Shown: positions 9,870-21,569, counted from the stretch's first letter. The stretch: DNA of 64,000 bases from Anthostomella pinea (GCA_963556695.1 CAUWAG010000003.1:3534001-3598000), one strand, 5' to 3'. The notes: generated by a model from the sequence alone, not told the origin. Numbers and translations: made by a program.

Positions 9870-12262
9870 AATTTAAGATCAAGCTCAAAAATGTTCTTTA
9901 TCGATAGTGTTTAATTAGTTTAATATTTTGAGGCAGGGTTAATACCTAGCCAGGTTTACAATATATAAAAGGCATCTTTTATTTTCCGTTTTCTCATTTA
10001 TTTTTACGAACTTTATATTTTTAACCTAGTAGATTTAAAATCATATCGATGTTATAAATTAATTTAAGTTAAATTTGAATTGTAAATAAATAAATAATGT
10101 TCTTTAATAGCTTATAATTAAACTTTATTTGTCTTTTCTTTAACTTTAATATAATTAATAAAACTTTTGTATACTTTTATTAAATTAATTTAAGTTATTT
10201 CATAATTATAAGTTATTTAAATATAATAAAATTCAAAGTCTAGTAATAAAAAAGAAAAGTAAATTATATAAGAACTATACCTTTTAGTTTAAAAATAATA
10301 ACTAAGAGACTATTAATATAGCTTTTAACTTTAACTTAGCTTTTTATTAATTACTACTAGTTACGTGGTTAAAAGAGGTTTTTTAAACCGCGGGGTTATT
10401 AATTAAGATTTTAAGGTCAATACCGAGGTAAACTTTAATAGTAATAAAGTTTATAGCTTTACGTTATAAAAAGTCTTCGTTATAAGTTATTTTAAAACTT
10501 AACGTAAGTTAAAACCTTTTTTTCTTTCCTTTTTAATATAACTAACTTAAACTAGAACTATTTTTATTTCGTTTCAAATACGAGGTTTAAAACGCTAGGA
10601 TTATTTAATAACCGCTTTGAATAACGTTATAACAGTTTAATAACCCAGCCCTTACGCTTATAAAACAACGTAGCTTTATAGAACTGTTGGAATAAAACCT
10701 TAGTATAACTATAAAAAGAATAGGTTAATTAATAAAAACGTTATAAAGTTATACGTTACGATATAAAATAATTTACTTATGCGTTTACTCTGTTACTTTT
10801 TTAAGCTTAAAAGAACTTTTACCTTAATTAATTAAGCAATTAGCCTTATTTTGAACGAAAACGTTTTAAAAAAAAGTCGGAAGAGAGTTTATAACTATAA
10901 GATTAAAAAGTCTATCAGCAATTAGGTTTGAAGCTAAGTAAACTAGCTAATAAAAAATAAAAGCGTAAACATCGACAACAACAGTTAACAAAAAGCTCAA
11001 CGTAGCTTAATAATCGCTAGTTTATTATTGAACGACTATTAATCGGCTAAAAGTCGCTCAAAGCGTTAATTAAAAGACTTAAAGACTGTAAGAAAACTTA
11101 ACGGAAGATTTGAGTTTAAAAGGGGGAATAACCCATATATTAAACGGCTAAGCTAGATAAAGCTCGTAATAAACGGCTAAAGTATTAAGTAAAGATGTAA
11201 TTAAAAGTACGAAAAAACTACATTTAAATATAATAAAAAGAGGATATAGTTAATGTGTATATAATGACGGTTTTTTCCCCCGCTTTATATTTAAAAAGGC
11301 ACTTTATTTTAATAAGTTATAACGTAGATGACAAGCAAGCGGCAATTACAAGTGAACGGCAACGTTTACTAACCACCTAACCTTTTTATCAAGGCTCCTA
11401 ATTGATCAACCAATAATAATGGCATTGCGTTACAACCAATCAGACTTACAGCTTGCTGTCTAAGCTAAACGATGCGACGCTTATATTACTATTGGCAAGC
11501 TTTCTAGACTTTCCATGTCCCATATAATACCTTAAAGGCTAGAATCGCCAGCTGACCATTACAACACGATAGCATGCCAAATACTTTGAAACTTCCGGTT
11601 TCCAAAAAGAATGCTATTCTTTCTTTCATTCTCGACCTGGATACGCGAGCATTTCTACCCTGGCATAGTTATGTTGAAGATATAGCAAATCAATTGTTGG
11701 CAGCATGCAGGGTTGGACGCGTTGGAAAAAACTGGACGCATAACTTCATTAAACGTATATCAGGCCTCCGGACACGCTTTCATCGGAGGATAGACTACCA
11801 AAGGATCTTGAACAAAGATCTAGACGCGTATCGCGTGTGGTTTTGCCAAGTTGCGGCAGCATCATGAAACATGCTATCCAAGACAGACATTCATAATTTT
11901 GACGAGACTGGGTTTATGATGGGCATTATTGGATCTGGCATGGTAATCATAAGCACTAAAAGGCGTGACAGGCCTAGACAAGCTTAGCAAGACAATAAAG
12001 AATGGTCTACAATAATCTCTGCTCTCAATACTGATGGTTAGGTGGTCCCGCTGTTCATCATTGTACAGGGCAAAACCCACCTCGCGTCATAATATCATGA
12101 CACAACATTACCACGCAATTAGAAGGTGGCTGTATCTGACAACGGATAGACTACAAATGAGATCAGTTTGAAATGGATTCAGTATTTTGACAAGTATACC
12201 AGACCGCGTATGACTGCTGGTAAACGCCTCCTCATCTTAGACGTCCACAAAAGCCACCATTT

Positions 12263-12750
12263 TGTAATGAGCCGTCTAACCTATAAGGCTAAAGGGTTCT
12301 ATAGGGTTTATGTTCTGAGATAAGTCAACACAAAAGACGATAGAGGCTTCTGTCAACTAGAAGACACTCAAATACTGGGGCTTGGTCTGAATTGGGTTCA
12401 CTGAATAGTCGAGTCGTCAGGAGATTTCTCCCACCTTAGGGTTGGCTAAGATGCTTAGATTGATCACTGAGGTAGAGACTGTCTATCTGTCTAGCTAGGA
12501 AATGTCCATCCTTATATATTTAATCTGTCCCTCACTGATGGGGTGGATATGTTGGATAACCTTGCTATCCAAGCTATCCTGGATATGTTGGATAACCTCG
12601 CTATCAAAGCTATCCATCACGTGATGTCTTGATCACGTGACCTAGACGTTTCCTTAGCCCGTGCGTTCTCCCGGGTTCTTCCAGTTACTGTCCATCTTGT
12701 TGGGCCTGCCAGCGGGCCTCATTCCCTGTACGCCTCGTTGGTTCGTAACA
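12263..12750. mobile_element. solo LTR, 488 bp, inside pogo relic
   Basis: Begins TGTAATGAGC and ends TTCGTAACA (TG..CA termini) and is flanked by identical 5-bp direct repeats CATTT at 12258-12262 and 12751-12755. Without it, the transposase reads straight from SHHF into VFENYCQ. It contains an internal imperfect repeat of a ggatatgttggataacct unit and two TCACGTGA-type palindromes (about 12615-12642). Length, termini and 5-bp duplication are typical of a lone long terminal repeat left after recombination between the two LTRs of a retrotransposon. Confidence 0.85.
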
Positions 12751-13010
12751 CATTTCTAGGTCTTTGAGAATTATTGTCAGAACAATGGTATCATTACCCT
12801 TTGTATGCTTACCCACTCATCACACAGGCTCCAGTCTTTGTGTATCAGTTGGTTTACTTTGCTCAAACGAGCTTATAGTCGCATAATTAAGGATCTTATC
12901 CGGTGTCATATAACCCATGTTTCAAAGGAGGACTTCCTTACAGCATTTTGTGAAGCAAATAACGCTGCTATGACGCCAAGAAACATCTAAGCAGGTTTCA
13001 GTACCACTGG

Positions 13011-13188
13011 TGTTGAATACAGCGGTTAGATGTGTTGTGTATTATGTTGTTGTGATGAGCAAGCTGTGCTCGTCTATCTGGTTCTAGCACTAATTTGGCT
13101 GTGTGGGCTAGTCCCATGCTAGGACCAGCTCATCCACGTGACATGGCCAGTACTAGACATGGCCAAAGCGGCACGCTGGTATCTGACA
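13011..13188. mobile_element. 178-bp solo LTR-like or TRIM-type insertion
   Basis: Begins TGTTGAATAC and ends GTATCTGACA, flanked by identical 5-bp repeats ACTGG at 13006-13010 and 13189-13193. Removing it and one duplicate joins GFSTTG to LVPFDPESV, the expected pogo sequence. The size suits the LTR of a small non-autonomous (TRIM-like) retroelement; its partner and internal region are not in the window. Confidence 0.78.
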
Positions 13189-14499
13189 ACTGGGCTTGTT
13201 CCTTTTGACCCAGAAAGTGTCATTTCAAAGCTGGATGCTGTTGCTATCGTATGAACACCGTCGCCAGACCCTAAACTGCCACCCACTACTTGGACTTTAA
13301 AGACGCCTATCAATATTAAGGAAGCAGTAAACCAATCGGTTTATATCCAGAATCGAGTCAGAAACCACTAGAGAAGCTTACTTGCATCAATAATTAATGT
13401 ATTGAGCCCATTTTTAAAGGCTACATATGGTCTTATGCACAAGGTCACTTTGGTCAATTCCTGAGTCCGTGAGCTAGAAAAGGCCAAACACTTATTAAGT
13501 AAATGCCAGAGAACAAAAAACAGACGTCTAATAAAAAGAGGAATATTTTTTATTAGAGATACAGTAGGTCTTCAGGCTATAAAGGATAGTACTGAGCTGG
13601 CAAGACAGGAAATGGGTGAAGATAGTCCTTGTCCAAGGAGGGCGGCAGCGTGTGAGCGATGGTGTGGCGTTTGTAGCAATACTGGCCATAATACGCAAAC
13701 TTGTACAATAGAGACAAAAACGTCTAAGGAAGAGGAATCCGATTGATTGGACTGAATTGAATGCATTATGATTGAGGTATTTGACATGGCAGTTGGGAGG
13801 TTGGTAAGAAGTTGCCGTTTGCTTGTAACTGCCGCTCGCTTGTTATCTCCGTTAAGAGCTTTATATAAAGACGAATATTTATACGGGAATTTCATGAAAG
13901 TCTTTCTTATGTAATATATATAATTTTTAAAAATGTTAGCTAAAATATCTTATATAAATTCAAAAGTTTTTATTATACATAGCTAAATCATTTAATAATT
14001 GCCGGTTTATAAAAAATAAATGAATATTTTAACGGCGGTATTACTTAAAATGTTTTAGTATTACGATAATTGCGAAGAGTATTTTTAATAAAACCTAGCG
14101 GTAGTTAAAATTACGTAAGCAATATTGTTATTGTACGGATTATTTTTGACGAATAAATATAATTGTTTTAATTTAATTTTTTAAACTTATTTCATCTAGT
14201 CCGACTTAAAATTAGAACATTCTTTAAGTATATTATAGAAACTTAAGCTAAGGCCGTGGTAATAAGGTAAATATTTTATTAATATAAACTATATAAGTAA
14301 AAAGCTATTAATAATGATTTTTAAAGATGTTAAATATTATTAAACGGAAAGATTAAATCGGTAGTAAAAGCTTTAAGGTTTAAAGGCGCGTTTAAAGGAT
14401 ATAATAAAAAGACGAAATAAATTAGACGGTAATCCGTATGCTGTAAGGTTATTTTAAACATAAATTTATAAGAAATTAATAATATTAATTTGGGAACAG

Positions 14500-14690
14500 G
14501 CTTGAACGATTAATCATAATACTCGAGTATGGGGTCAAAGTTATGATGTTGCTGATGGCTGGATTGGGAAGTCTAGCTGGACCTGCAGGTCTGGCTAAGT
14601 GACCTCACAATCTGGTATCTAATCTCTTATCTAATCATACATGTAGGTTCTGTATAGATGGTTTGACTGTGGAATCACATGGATCTAACA
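14500..14690. other. GC-normal island in AT-rich block
   Basis: About 190 bp with balanced composition between AT-rich flanks. It contains no open frame of note. It could be an insertion that arrived after RIP or a single-copy remnant that escaped it. Confidence 0.45.
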
Positions 14691-15774
14691 TTATAACAAA
14701 GTTAATACTTTATATTTATTATAAAATGTATAGGATATAATTCTCGTGAAAACATATTAATTATTTTAAAAAGATTATCGATGTAACTACTTTTTTTATT
14801 TTAAAATACGGCTGAATAATGAGATATCAATCTTGATGTAAATATAATTAAAATATTGATTAGTAATAAAATTATAAGTTTTATATTACTTAAATCTAAT
14901 TATTGTAGAGTAAAACATATTTAATTTAATAATAATTAAACTTGAGATTTCATTTATAACGCTGTTACTAGTTTTTTAATCGAATGAATGAGATTTTATT
15001 TTGTGGTTTGAAAAACCAATTTACTAAGTTAAAAGCATATTATAATAACATGAAAAAAGTTATCATACAAAAGTGTTAATTTATAATAATAATAATAATT
15101 AGACATTGCCGACGTTAATCAAAGTATTTAGCTTCGTCAAAATGGCTTTATTAAATGTGTTTTTAATAGTTATAGCTATTTCTTTATTATTATGTCTCGA
15201 TAGTTCACACTATCTTCAACCTTAATAAAAGACAGCTATATATATATTATGCGAATAAATTAAGCTTTGAACTAGTAGTAAAAGAATAAGTAATAATTAA
15301 ATAAGGCAACCTTTCTTACGTTTCAATCAAAAATAAGACTTTATATTTTATATAAAATTAAAACTAAGTCGTATTTACCGGCATTTCAAACATCCTTATA
15401 CGAGAAAGCTTAGAAAAACACTTCAAACCTTAAATTTACTAATCCTAATAAAGCCTTTTTTTATCAGGAAAAATTTATATATCAATGCTATTTAAATTTA
15501 AATATAGCTTTAAGAACAATCGAAAATTTAACGTTAAAATTATGATTAATATGGGATGAATGAATAAATTAGATAAATCAAATACTTTATATGATATTTA
15601 TATCACGATATCGTTTTAAAAGGCTAAGTCTTTACAAAAAAATATTAACCCTTGAAATATTCAACACGTATTATACTTAATATAAACATTCGTTTATTAA
15701 AAAGACTTAAATATTATTACATATAACTTAAACTTTAACCTTTTGAATTAAACGGTTTGAAAATAATTATTGGA

Positions 15775-16050
15775 TCATCAGAGTCAGAACATGGGGGTGA
15801 TGATCGGTCTAGTGCGTTGCATTTTATCTATGGGTCTGGGGGACCAATCTAGTACTAAATACACACCAAAATACAAAGATGTACCCATCCATTGATCCTC
15901 CAGCCAAAGATCCCTTGTCTATCACTAATGAAAGCCACCTTTCCTGGTGCTTCCATCCCTTTATTTTGCCAAGGTGCCTGCCTAGCCCCTTGTCAGCTGG
16001 CAGCCTCCCTGACTGCCACCATACTGCCACCACAATCCTCACAATAATCT
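15775..16050. other. second GC-normal island in AT-rich block
   Basis: About 275 bp of balanced composition with abrupt AT-rich borders. Short frames on both strands (72 and 64 residues) have no recognisable homology. It looks like an insertion younger than the mutation of its surroundings. I could not define target duplications with confidence. Confidence 0.45.
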
Positions 16051-16887
16051 ATATATTAAAAGTAATAAAATAAAATAATTGCCTTTAAAATATATGGTCA
16101 ATAATAAACTATTCAAGCTTATTTCAATTAATAAATTAAAATTCCGTGTAGAAATAGTATTAATCGTAAAACTAAGATAATAAACTAAAAACACGCATAA
16201 AAAGGTTTATAAACGAGATATATTAATAGTAAATTTAAAGCTTATTTGTGATAAGGTTTTTAAACTTTATATAATTATATATTATAAAAGAGAATTCTTC
16301 AATCTTAAATATTTTTAACGCTACTTTAATAAACTTATACAATAAGCTCAAAGCTTAAATATTATTACAATATATATTACTATAGCTATTAAGCTAGTAT
16401 GCCTAATATTTTTTTAATGCTATGAATGTAATATAAATTATGATAAGCTTATTTTTATTATATATTTAATAATCTATTATAACATTTTGATAAGTTTAAT
16501 AATTAACTAATATAACAAAGTCGATTTTCGCTTTACTTTTCGTTTTAAAATATATTCAAGCTATAGTTTTAAATTTGTTTTTACTAAGCTCTTAGCTTGG
16601 AAACAAGTGTGTTATCACTTCTAGTCGAATAGGCTGTTTATGTACCGAATGCTTTGTTGCAATCCTTTTTAAACGCCCCCTCCCCACCCCGCGCCCTAAG
16701 CTCTGGCGTGCCTATCAAACTGCCTTTCTCCGTTGTGACTCGTGAGTAGGAGTGTTACGCGATAGATCAAGCCAATTGAATGATTCCCGAAGTTATCTAG
16801 CTCCAACTGTTTCTCCTCTTTGCAGTCGCAATATTCACTTTATTAATCCCCATTGTCCCCCCGCTGACCTCGGTCTCCCATCCCACG

Positions 16888-18555
16888 ATGGGCTTGCTAC
16901 GAACCTTACAGACGAGTGCCATTTCGATCTCACGATTTGCTGTCAGGTCAAACTTCCAAAGAACAGGCCTCCCACTCGTAGTATCGCGATTAGCATCCAA
17001 CATGGCGCCAAAGGTGAGAGCCGACTGACTACATGTACACTCTCGGTTTGCTGACGAGTGCCCAAACCCAACACAGCTCAACGACCCCTCCCTCTTCAAG
17101 ACGGACGTCTGCTACGTCAACGGCGAATGGGTGAAGGCCGGATCGGGCAAGACCTTCGAAGTACACGATCCCGCCACCGGCAAGCTCATCGGGACCTGTC
17201 CCGAATTCACAGCCAAGGACACCGATAATGCCATCGCAGCCGCCGCCACCGCATTTCGCGAGTTCCGCACCAAGACCGGTCGCGAACGGTCCAAGCTGCT
17301 GCGCAAGTGGTACGACCTGATGATGGAGAACTCGGACGACCTGGCTACACTGATCACCTTGGAGAACGGAAAGCCCTTGGCCGATGCGAAGGGTGAGGTC
17401 AACTATGCTGCCAGCTTTTTCGAGTGGTTCAGCGAGGAGGCGCCACGGGTATACGGCGACACGATACCTGCGGGAGTACCAGGGAACAGAGTAGTCACCA
17501 TCAAAGAGCCCGTCGGTGTATGCGGTCTGATCACCCCGTGGAACTTTCCCGCTGCCATGATCACCCGCAAGATTGGCCCAGCGCTGGCCGCCGGCTGCAC
17601 GACCGTATGCAAGGCGCCTGGCGAGACACCATTTACGTCTCTGGCCATTGCCGAGCTTGCGCACCGGGCTGGAATTCCCAAGGGCGTTGTGAATGTTGTC
17701 ACGACTCTCAACAACACCCCCGAAATTGGAGAGACCCTGACGACGCACCCTGCCGTACAGAAGGTGTCTTTCACCGGTTCGACGGGTGTGGGCAAGCTTC
17801 TGATGAAGCAGGCTTCTTCAACACTGAAGATTCTGTCTATGGAGCTGGGAGGCAATGCGCCATTCATCGTGTTCGATGATGCCGATATCGATACAGCAGT
17901 CGCTGGCGCTATTGCCTCCAAGTTCCGCTCATCTGGACAAACTTGTGTATGCGCCAACCGCATCTACGTCCAGAAGGGCATCTATGATGAGTTTGCCGAG
18001 AAGTTTGCCGAGAAGGTCAGGGCCTTCAAGGTCGGTAACGGTTTTGAAGAGGGCATTACCCACGGACCTCTGATACATGACCGGGCAACTTCCAAGGTTG
18101 ATGATCACGTCAAGGATGCGGAGAAGAAGGGTGGAAAGGTGGTTGTAGGTGGACAGAAGATGCCAGACCTAGGGTCAAACTTCTACCAACCTACCGTCAT
18201 CACCGGTATGACGAAGGACATGGCCATTGCCTCTGAAGAGACGTTCGGGCCCGTGGCAGGTCTATTCCCCTTCGACACCGAGAAAGAGGTTGTGGATCTC
18301 GCAAATGCTGCGGAAGTTGGACTTGCGGGTTACTTCTTCTCACGAGATCTGGAGAGAATTACCCGGGTGGCCGAAGCTTTGGAGGTTGGTATGATTGGTG
18401 TTAACACGGGTCTCATCTCTGATCCGGCTGCGCCATTCGGTGGTGTCAAGCAATCTGGTTTCGGCAGGGAAGGATCCAAGTACGGAATTGAGGAGTACCA
18501 AAACATCAAGACCATCACATATGGAGGCATGGGAAAGCCAATGCAAGGAAGCTGA
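16888..18555 (+). CDS. mitochondrial succinate-semialdehyde dehydrogenase
   Basis: Two exons (16888-17013, 17077-18555; 63-bp intron GTGAGA..ACAG) give 534 aa. The first 38 residues (MGLLRTLQTSAISISRFAVR..) are basic and hydroxylated with no acidic residues, a classic mitochondrial targeting sequence; a second ATG at 17002 (MAPK) could give a cytosolic form. The rest is a full aldehyde dehydrogenase: TPWNFP, FTGSTGVGK for NAD(P) binding, catalytic Glu298 in MELGGNAPF and catalytic Cys332 in SSGQTCVCANR, 34 residues apart as usual. FGGVKQSGFGREGSKYGIEEY is the typical SSADH end. It oxidises succinate semialdehyde to succinate in the GABA shunt (yeast UGA2 function). The gene starts about 240 bp beyond the AT-rich block. 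Confidence 0.9.
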
Positions 18556-18932
18556 AGCTGAAGAAAAGAAATAAGTACAATCACGAAGAGAAACAAGCAA
18601 TGGCACGACGGGAGTCTCAATGTACATAGGAATTCGAACAAGGCTCTTGAATGACACTTGACAAGTACCTAATTAGCGATGAACAGTGAACTAAGTCAAG
18701 ACTCCATTGATATCATACATGAATCGGATACCCAGGTACAATTGCTCTCATGTTCTCTCACCTACCCATGGTCTTTGGTGAGGGCGACATGTGATTCCGC
18801 GCCCCTTGAACGGCATTCCCCGCTTAAGCGCACGGCCCAAAATTTCCAGACTCCAAGCTCTTGAAAATCCAGACCCGAGCTCTCAACGACGACCCTCAAC
18901 AACCTTCGCACACACAGTCAATTGGGGCCGCA

Positions 18933-20264
18933 ATGATCCGGCACCCGCTATACTCGGCCGTAGGCCGCACAAGAGCCGACCTCACACGCGTCACGGACGG
19001 CATCGCCGCCTCGCTACGGCACTTCTCGGCCGCGCAGCGACGAAGCGCTCCTCCTCCCCCAGACAGCAGCAACGGCAACAACGATGACGGGAGCAGCAGC
19101 ACCAGCAACAACAGCGGTTCCCGGCGCCAGCGCGCCGCGGCCGCCTTTGACGAGCTCATGTCCATTAACAACGACGCCCAGCCCTCCCAGTCGTCTCAGC
19201 CCTCCCGGCAGCAGCCGACTTCGTCGAACGAGTTCTCCCGGTCCGCGAGTCTTGGGAACAACGATTTCCACTCTTCGAGCTCGCGGCCGAATATGAACCA
19301 GCCGAATCTCATCTCTGTACCCCGCGGCGGTATGGGCGGGAGCATGGGCATGGGGAATGGCTTCCGCGGCGGTAACAACAATAACGGGGGCGGCGGCTTC
19401 CGAGGCGGTTACGATAACGGTGGCAGTGGTTTCCGAGGCGGAAGCAACAATAGCAGCGGCGGTCCGAGCATCATCCGCGGCGGCTTCCGCGGGCGCGGCA
19501 GAGGCAGCTTTGCCGGCCGCGGTGGACCGGGCGGTGCGAGTCGAGGCCGTGGCAGAGGCAGAGGAGGCGGAGGAATGGGCCCAGGGCGCGACGACCGCCC
19601 TCAACGACGAGGGCGCGGTCGTGGACGCGGAGGCGGCGAAGACGGCGGTGCGCGCGGCCGGAAGAAAACCGAGGACGAAGAGCACGAAGCGGACATGGAC
19701 TACGTCGCGCCCGACGTGCAGGCGTACCTCGAATCGAAGGACATCGGCACACCGATGGCGTTCGACCCCTCCGTCTCGCTGGCATCCCTAACGGGCTACG
19801 GGCCCGCGCTCCCCACGTCAAACACAGGCACCTCCGCCTTCGCGGCCTCCGAGACGGTCGTGCGCCAGGCGCGCATCCTGGGTGGGGGGCAGGCGTACCA
19901 CCCGACGCACCTGCTACACCCGCACGACATCCGCGCCGCCTACGCCAGCGCCGACGGGCCGGGCATCTTCTTCCCGACGCAAAACCCAACCGAGGCGTGC
20001 GAATGGACGCAGCGCGCCATCAGGAACAAGGACATTGCGAACCCCGTGCCAGACGAGACCAAGAAGGCCGTGCTGGAGGATGCGCTGCTGGGGCGGTACG
20101 ACGGCCCCAAGTTCGCCGAGGACCCGACGGGTATTGTGCGTAGTTATGTCAAGAGGGACGGCACGTGGAATGCCGATGCGGAGCGGCGGATCGAGGCCAA
20201 GGTCCGGAGTCTGTTGCCTGGTGGTGGTGTGGCGAAGGCTGGGGGCGCGAGGCCGAAGGCTTGA
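18933..20264 (+). CDS. RGG-rich protein, probably mitochondrial
   Basis: Single exon of 443 aa from the first in-frame ATG at 18933. Residues 1-40 (MIRHPLYSAVGRTRADLTR..LRHFSAAQRR) look like a mitochondrial presequence. A Ser/Asn/Gln-rich linker is followed at about 130-260 by a Gly/Arg domain dense in FRGG, GRGRG and RGGGG motifs, typical of RNA-binding proteins methylated on Arg. The C-terminal about 170 residues are folded and unrecognised (YVAPDVQAYLESKDIGTP, YHPTHLLHPHDIRAAYAS, GIVRSYVKRDGTWN). It is convergent with the mitochondrial recycling-factor gene 300 bp away, so a role in mitochondrial RNA or ribosome biology is an inference. No gene name is claimed. Confidence 0.72.
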   Translation: MIRHPLYSAVGRTRADLTRVTDGIAASLRHFSAAQRRSAPPPPDSSNGNNDDGSSSTSNNSGSRRQRAAAAFDELMSINNDAQPSQSSQPSRQQPTSSNEFSRSASLGNNDFHSSSSRPNMNQPNLISVPRGGMGGSMGMGNGFRGGNNNNGGGGFRGGYDNGGSGFRGGSNNSSGGPSIIRGGFRGRGRGSFAGRGGPGGASRGRGRGRGGGGMGPGRDDRPQRRGRGRGRGGGEDGGARGRKKTEDEEHEADMDYVAPDVQAYLESKDIGTPMAFDPSVSLASLTGYGPALPTSNTGTSAFAASETVVRQARILGGGQAYHPTHLLHPHDIRAAYASADGPGIFFPTQNPTEACEWTQRAIRNKDIANPVPDETKKAVLEDALLGRYDGPKFAEDPTGIVRSYVKRDGTWNADAERRIEAKVRSLLPGGGVAKAGGARPKA

Positions 20265-20561
20265 ACTTGGGGACTGTGTCTACTCTACGCATATATAGAT
20301 TCCAAAGCCCGCACGCATATAGGGGACGGCATGTATGATGGTGACGGATAGATGTACTGGTTGGGAACCTCTGGATTCTAGCTCTAGACTTTTCACTGTA
20401 CTATCACGATACACATTGTAACAAAAACCCTAGTTAGTGTACATATGTAGTTGTTGCACATTGTATCCGCAACTCTGTCGAGTATCGACCTCTCTACACC
20501 GGATCCTACTTCTTTCGTACTCAAATATCTGTTGGATCGTGGAACCCACCCACTCACCACC

Positions 20562-21569
20562 CTACTTGAACTCGGCAGCCTTGACGGCCTCCTTCTCGGC
20601 CGCGTCCACCTTGTCCATCCTGGCCTTGATGATCTTCTCGAGCTCCTTGTCGGCGGTCTTCTTCAAGTCGGGCAGGAGATCGCTCTCCTTGCGCCAGGTC
20701 GCGTGGGACTTCTCGCGCTTCTGGCGCACGGCGCGCACGCGGTCGCGCCACTCATGACACACGGTCTTGGTGCGCCGCAGCACCTCCTCCCTCTTCTCCG
20801 GCTCGATCTTCAGCACCAGCTCCAGCTCGTTGTCCGCGTCGCGCTGCGGCTGCTGGTTGAAGTCGGCGCTGGCCTGCACGGCGCTCATGATGGGCTTGAC
20901 GGACGTCTCCTCGTGCACGAGCAGCGACACGGACCGGCCCCCGCGCGGGATCACCTGCGCTAGGTCCCGCAGGGGGTACGTGGTCGCGACCTTGCGGTCG
21001 GGTTGTACCCGTAGGGAGCCGATCACGTCGGGGTTGAAGCGTCCGCCTGTGCGTAGTTTTTTGAGGATCTCGGTGTAGTGCTCGTCGTGCTTCGCTAGGC
21101 GCGACTGCACGTCCGCAAAGTCGAGAGGCTTTGAGGGGGTTGGTTGGGGGTGCTTGGGCGCGGAGGAGGATGGGGAGGAGGTGTTGCTGCTGCCTTCGGG
21201 GGGCTCTTCTACTACGCGCTTCTTGTGCTCTGAACGCAGCTTGCTCTTGGCGTCCTTCCAGCCCGGCTCGCGGGCCTTGCCGGTGCTGGCGGTGGTGTGG
21301 AATGTGTGGAGGCCGAGGGGTGTGATCGTGGCGGCGGTGGTGGTGATGGATGGTCGTCGTAGGCACTGCGTCTGGTGGGCACGCGAGCTGGAGCTGGAGC
21401 TGTAGCTGGCCGCTGCGATGAAGCTCGGTCGGGCGGCATCATGACTGATGTTGCGTTGCAAGGTGTCAGCGGAGCTAAACATAAAGTCAATTGAGGGGAC
21501 GGACCTGTGTCCCAGCTCGGCACAAGCTATGCTTTGTCGCAGGAGCCTTCTGGCGGCTGTGTTCCTCAT
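20562..21569 (-). CDS. mitochondrial ribosome recycling factor
   Basis: Single open frame, 335 aa from the ATG at 21569. The C-terminal about 190 residues match the RRF fold: PLRDLAQVIPRGGRSVSLLVHEETSVKPIMSAV, then VLKIEPEKREEVLRRTKTVCHEWRDRVRAVRQKR and a last helix rich in Lys/Glu. RRF works with the mitochondrial elongation factor to split post-termination ribosomes. Residues 1-110 are basic, Ser-rich and low in acid (RRLLRQS, AAASYSSSSSSRAHQ), as for a long mitochondrial presequence and linker. A small intron in the presequence is possible but not needed, so the exact N-terminus is less sure than the core. Confidence 0.85.
   Translation of the reverse strand: MRNTAARRLLRQSIACAELGHRSVPSIDFMFSSADTLQRNISHDAARPSFIAAASYSSSSSSRAHQTQCLRRPSITTTAATITPLGLHTFHTTASTGKAREPGWKDAKSKLRSEHKKRVVEEPPEGSSNTSSPSSSAPKHPQPTPSKPLDFADVQSRLAKHDEHYTEILKKLRTGGRFNPDVIGSLRVQPDRKVATTYPLRDLAQVIPRGGRSVSLLVHEETSVKPIMSAVQASADFNQQPQRDADNELELVLKIEPEKREEVLRRTKTVCHEWRDRVRAVRQKREKSHATWRKESDLLPDLKKTADKELEKIIKARMDKVDAAEKEAVKAAEFK

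Larger units (their letters stand above)
11300..13895 (+). pseudogene. dead Fot1/pogo-type transposase, split by two insertions
   Basis: From 11574 the reading shows the CENP-B-type HTH region (VGKNWTHNFIKR), then NFDETGF (first catalytic Asp), ILDVHKSHH (second Asp, normally DGHGSH), ITLCMLTHSSHRLQSL, RCHITHVSKEDFLTAF, TTGLVPFDPESVISKL and near 13680 a C-terminal knuckle, CGVCSNTGHNTQTC. These are in the order of Fot1-like fungal transposases. At least eight in-frame stops occur, several where a CAA, CAG or CGA codon is expected, as RIP would give. Two foreign segments (12263-12750, 13011-13188) interrupt it, and excising each restores the frame. The element ends are not identified; the borders given are where GC-normal sequence begins and ends. 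Confidence 0.85.
9870..16650. other. AT-rich, RIP-like block
   Basis: A+T is visibly extreme at 9870-11290, 13900-14500, 14690-15775 and 16050-16640, with dense TA steps and no usable open frames. GC-normal islands sit within it: the pogo relic with its inserts (about 11300-13890), about 14500-14690, and about 15775-16050. This is the pattern expected when repeated DNA is mutated by RIP (C to T, favouring CpA) in ascomycetes, and such blocks are usually gene-poor heterochromatin. Nothing except transposon remains is recognised in it. Confidence 0.8.

Noticed and set aside
17029..17748. 239-residue minus-strand frame opposite SSADH
   Set aside because: Antisense shadow of a clear aldehyde dehydrogenase; no own motifs.
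18861..18932. Longer N-terminus for the RGG protein
   Set aside because: The extension begins at TTG, not ATG, and would bury the presequence-like start at 18933.
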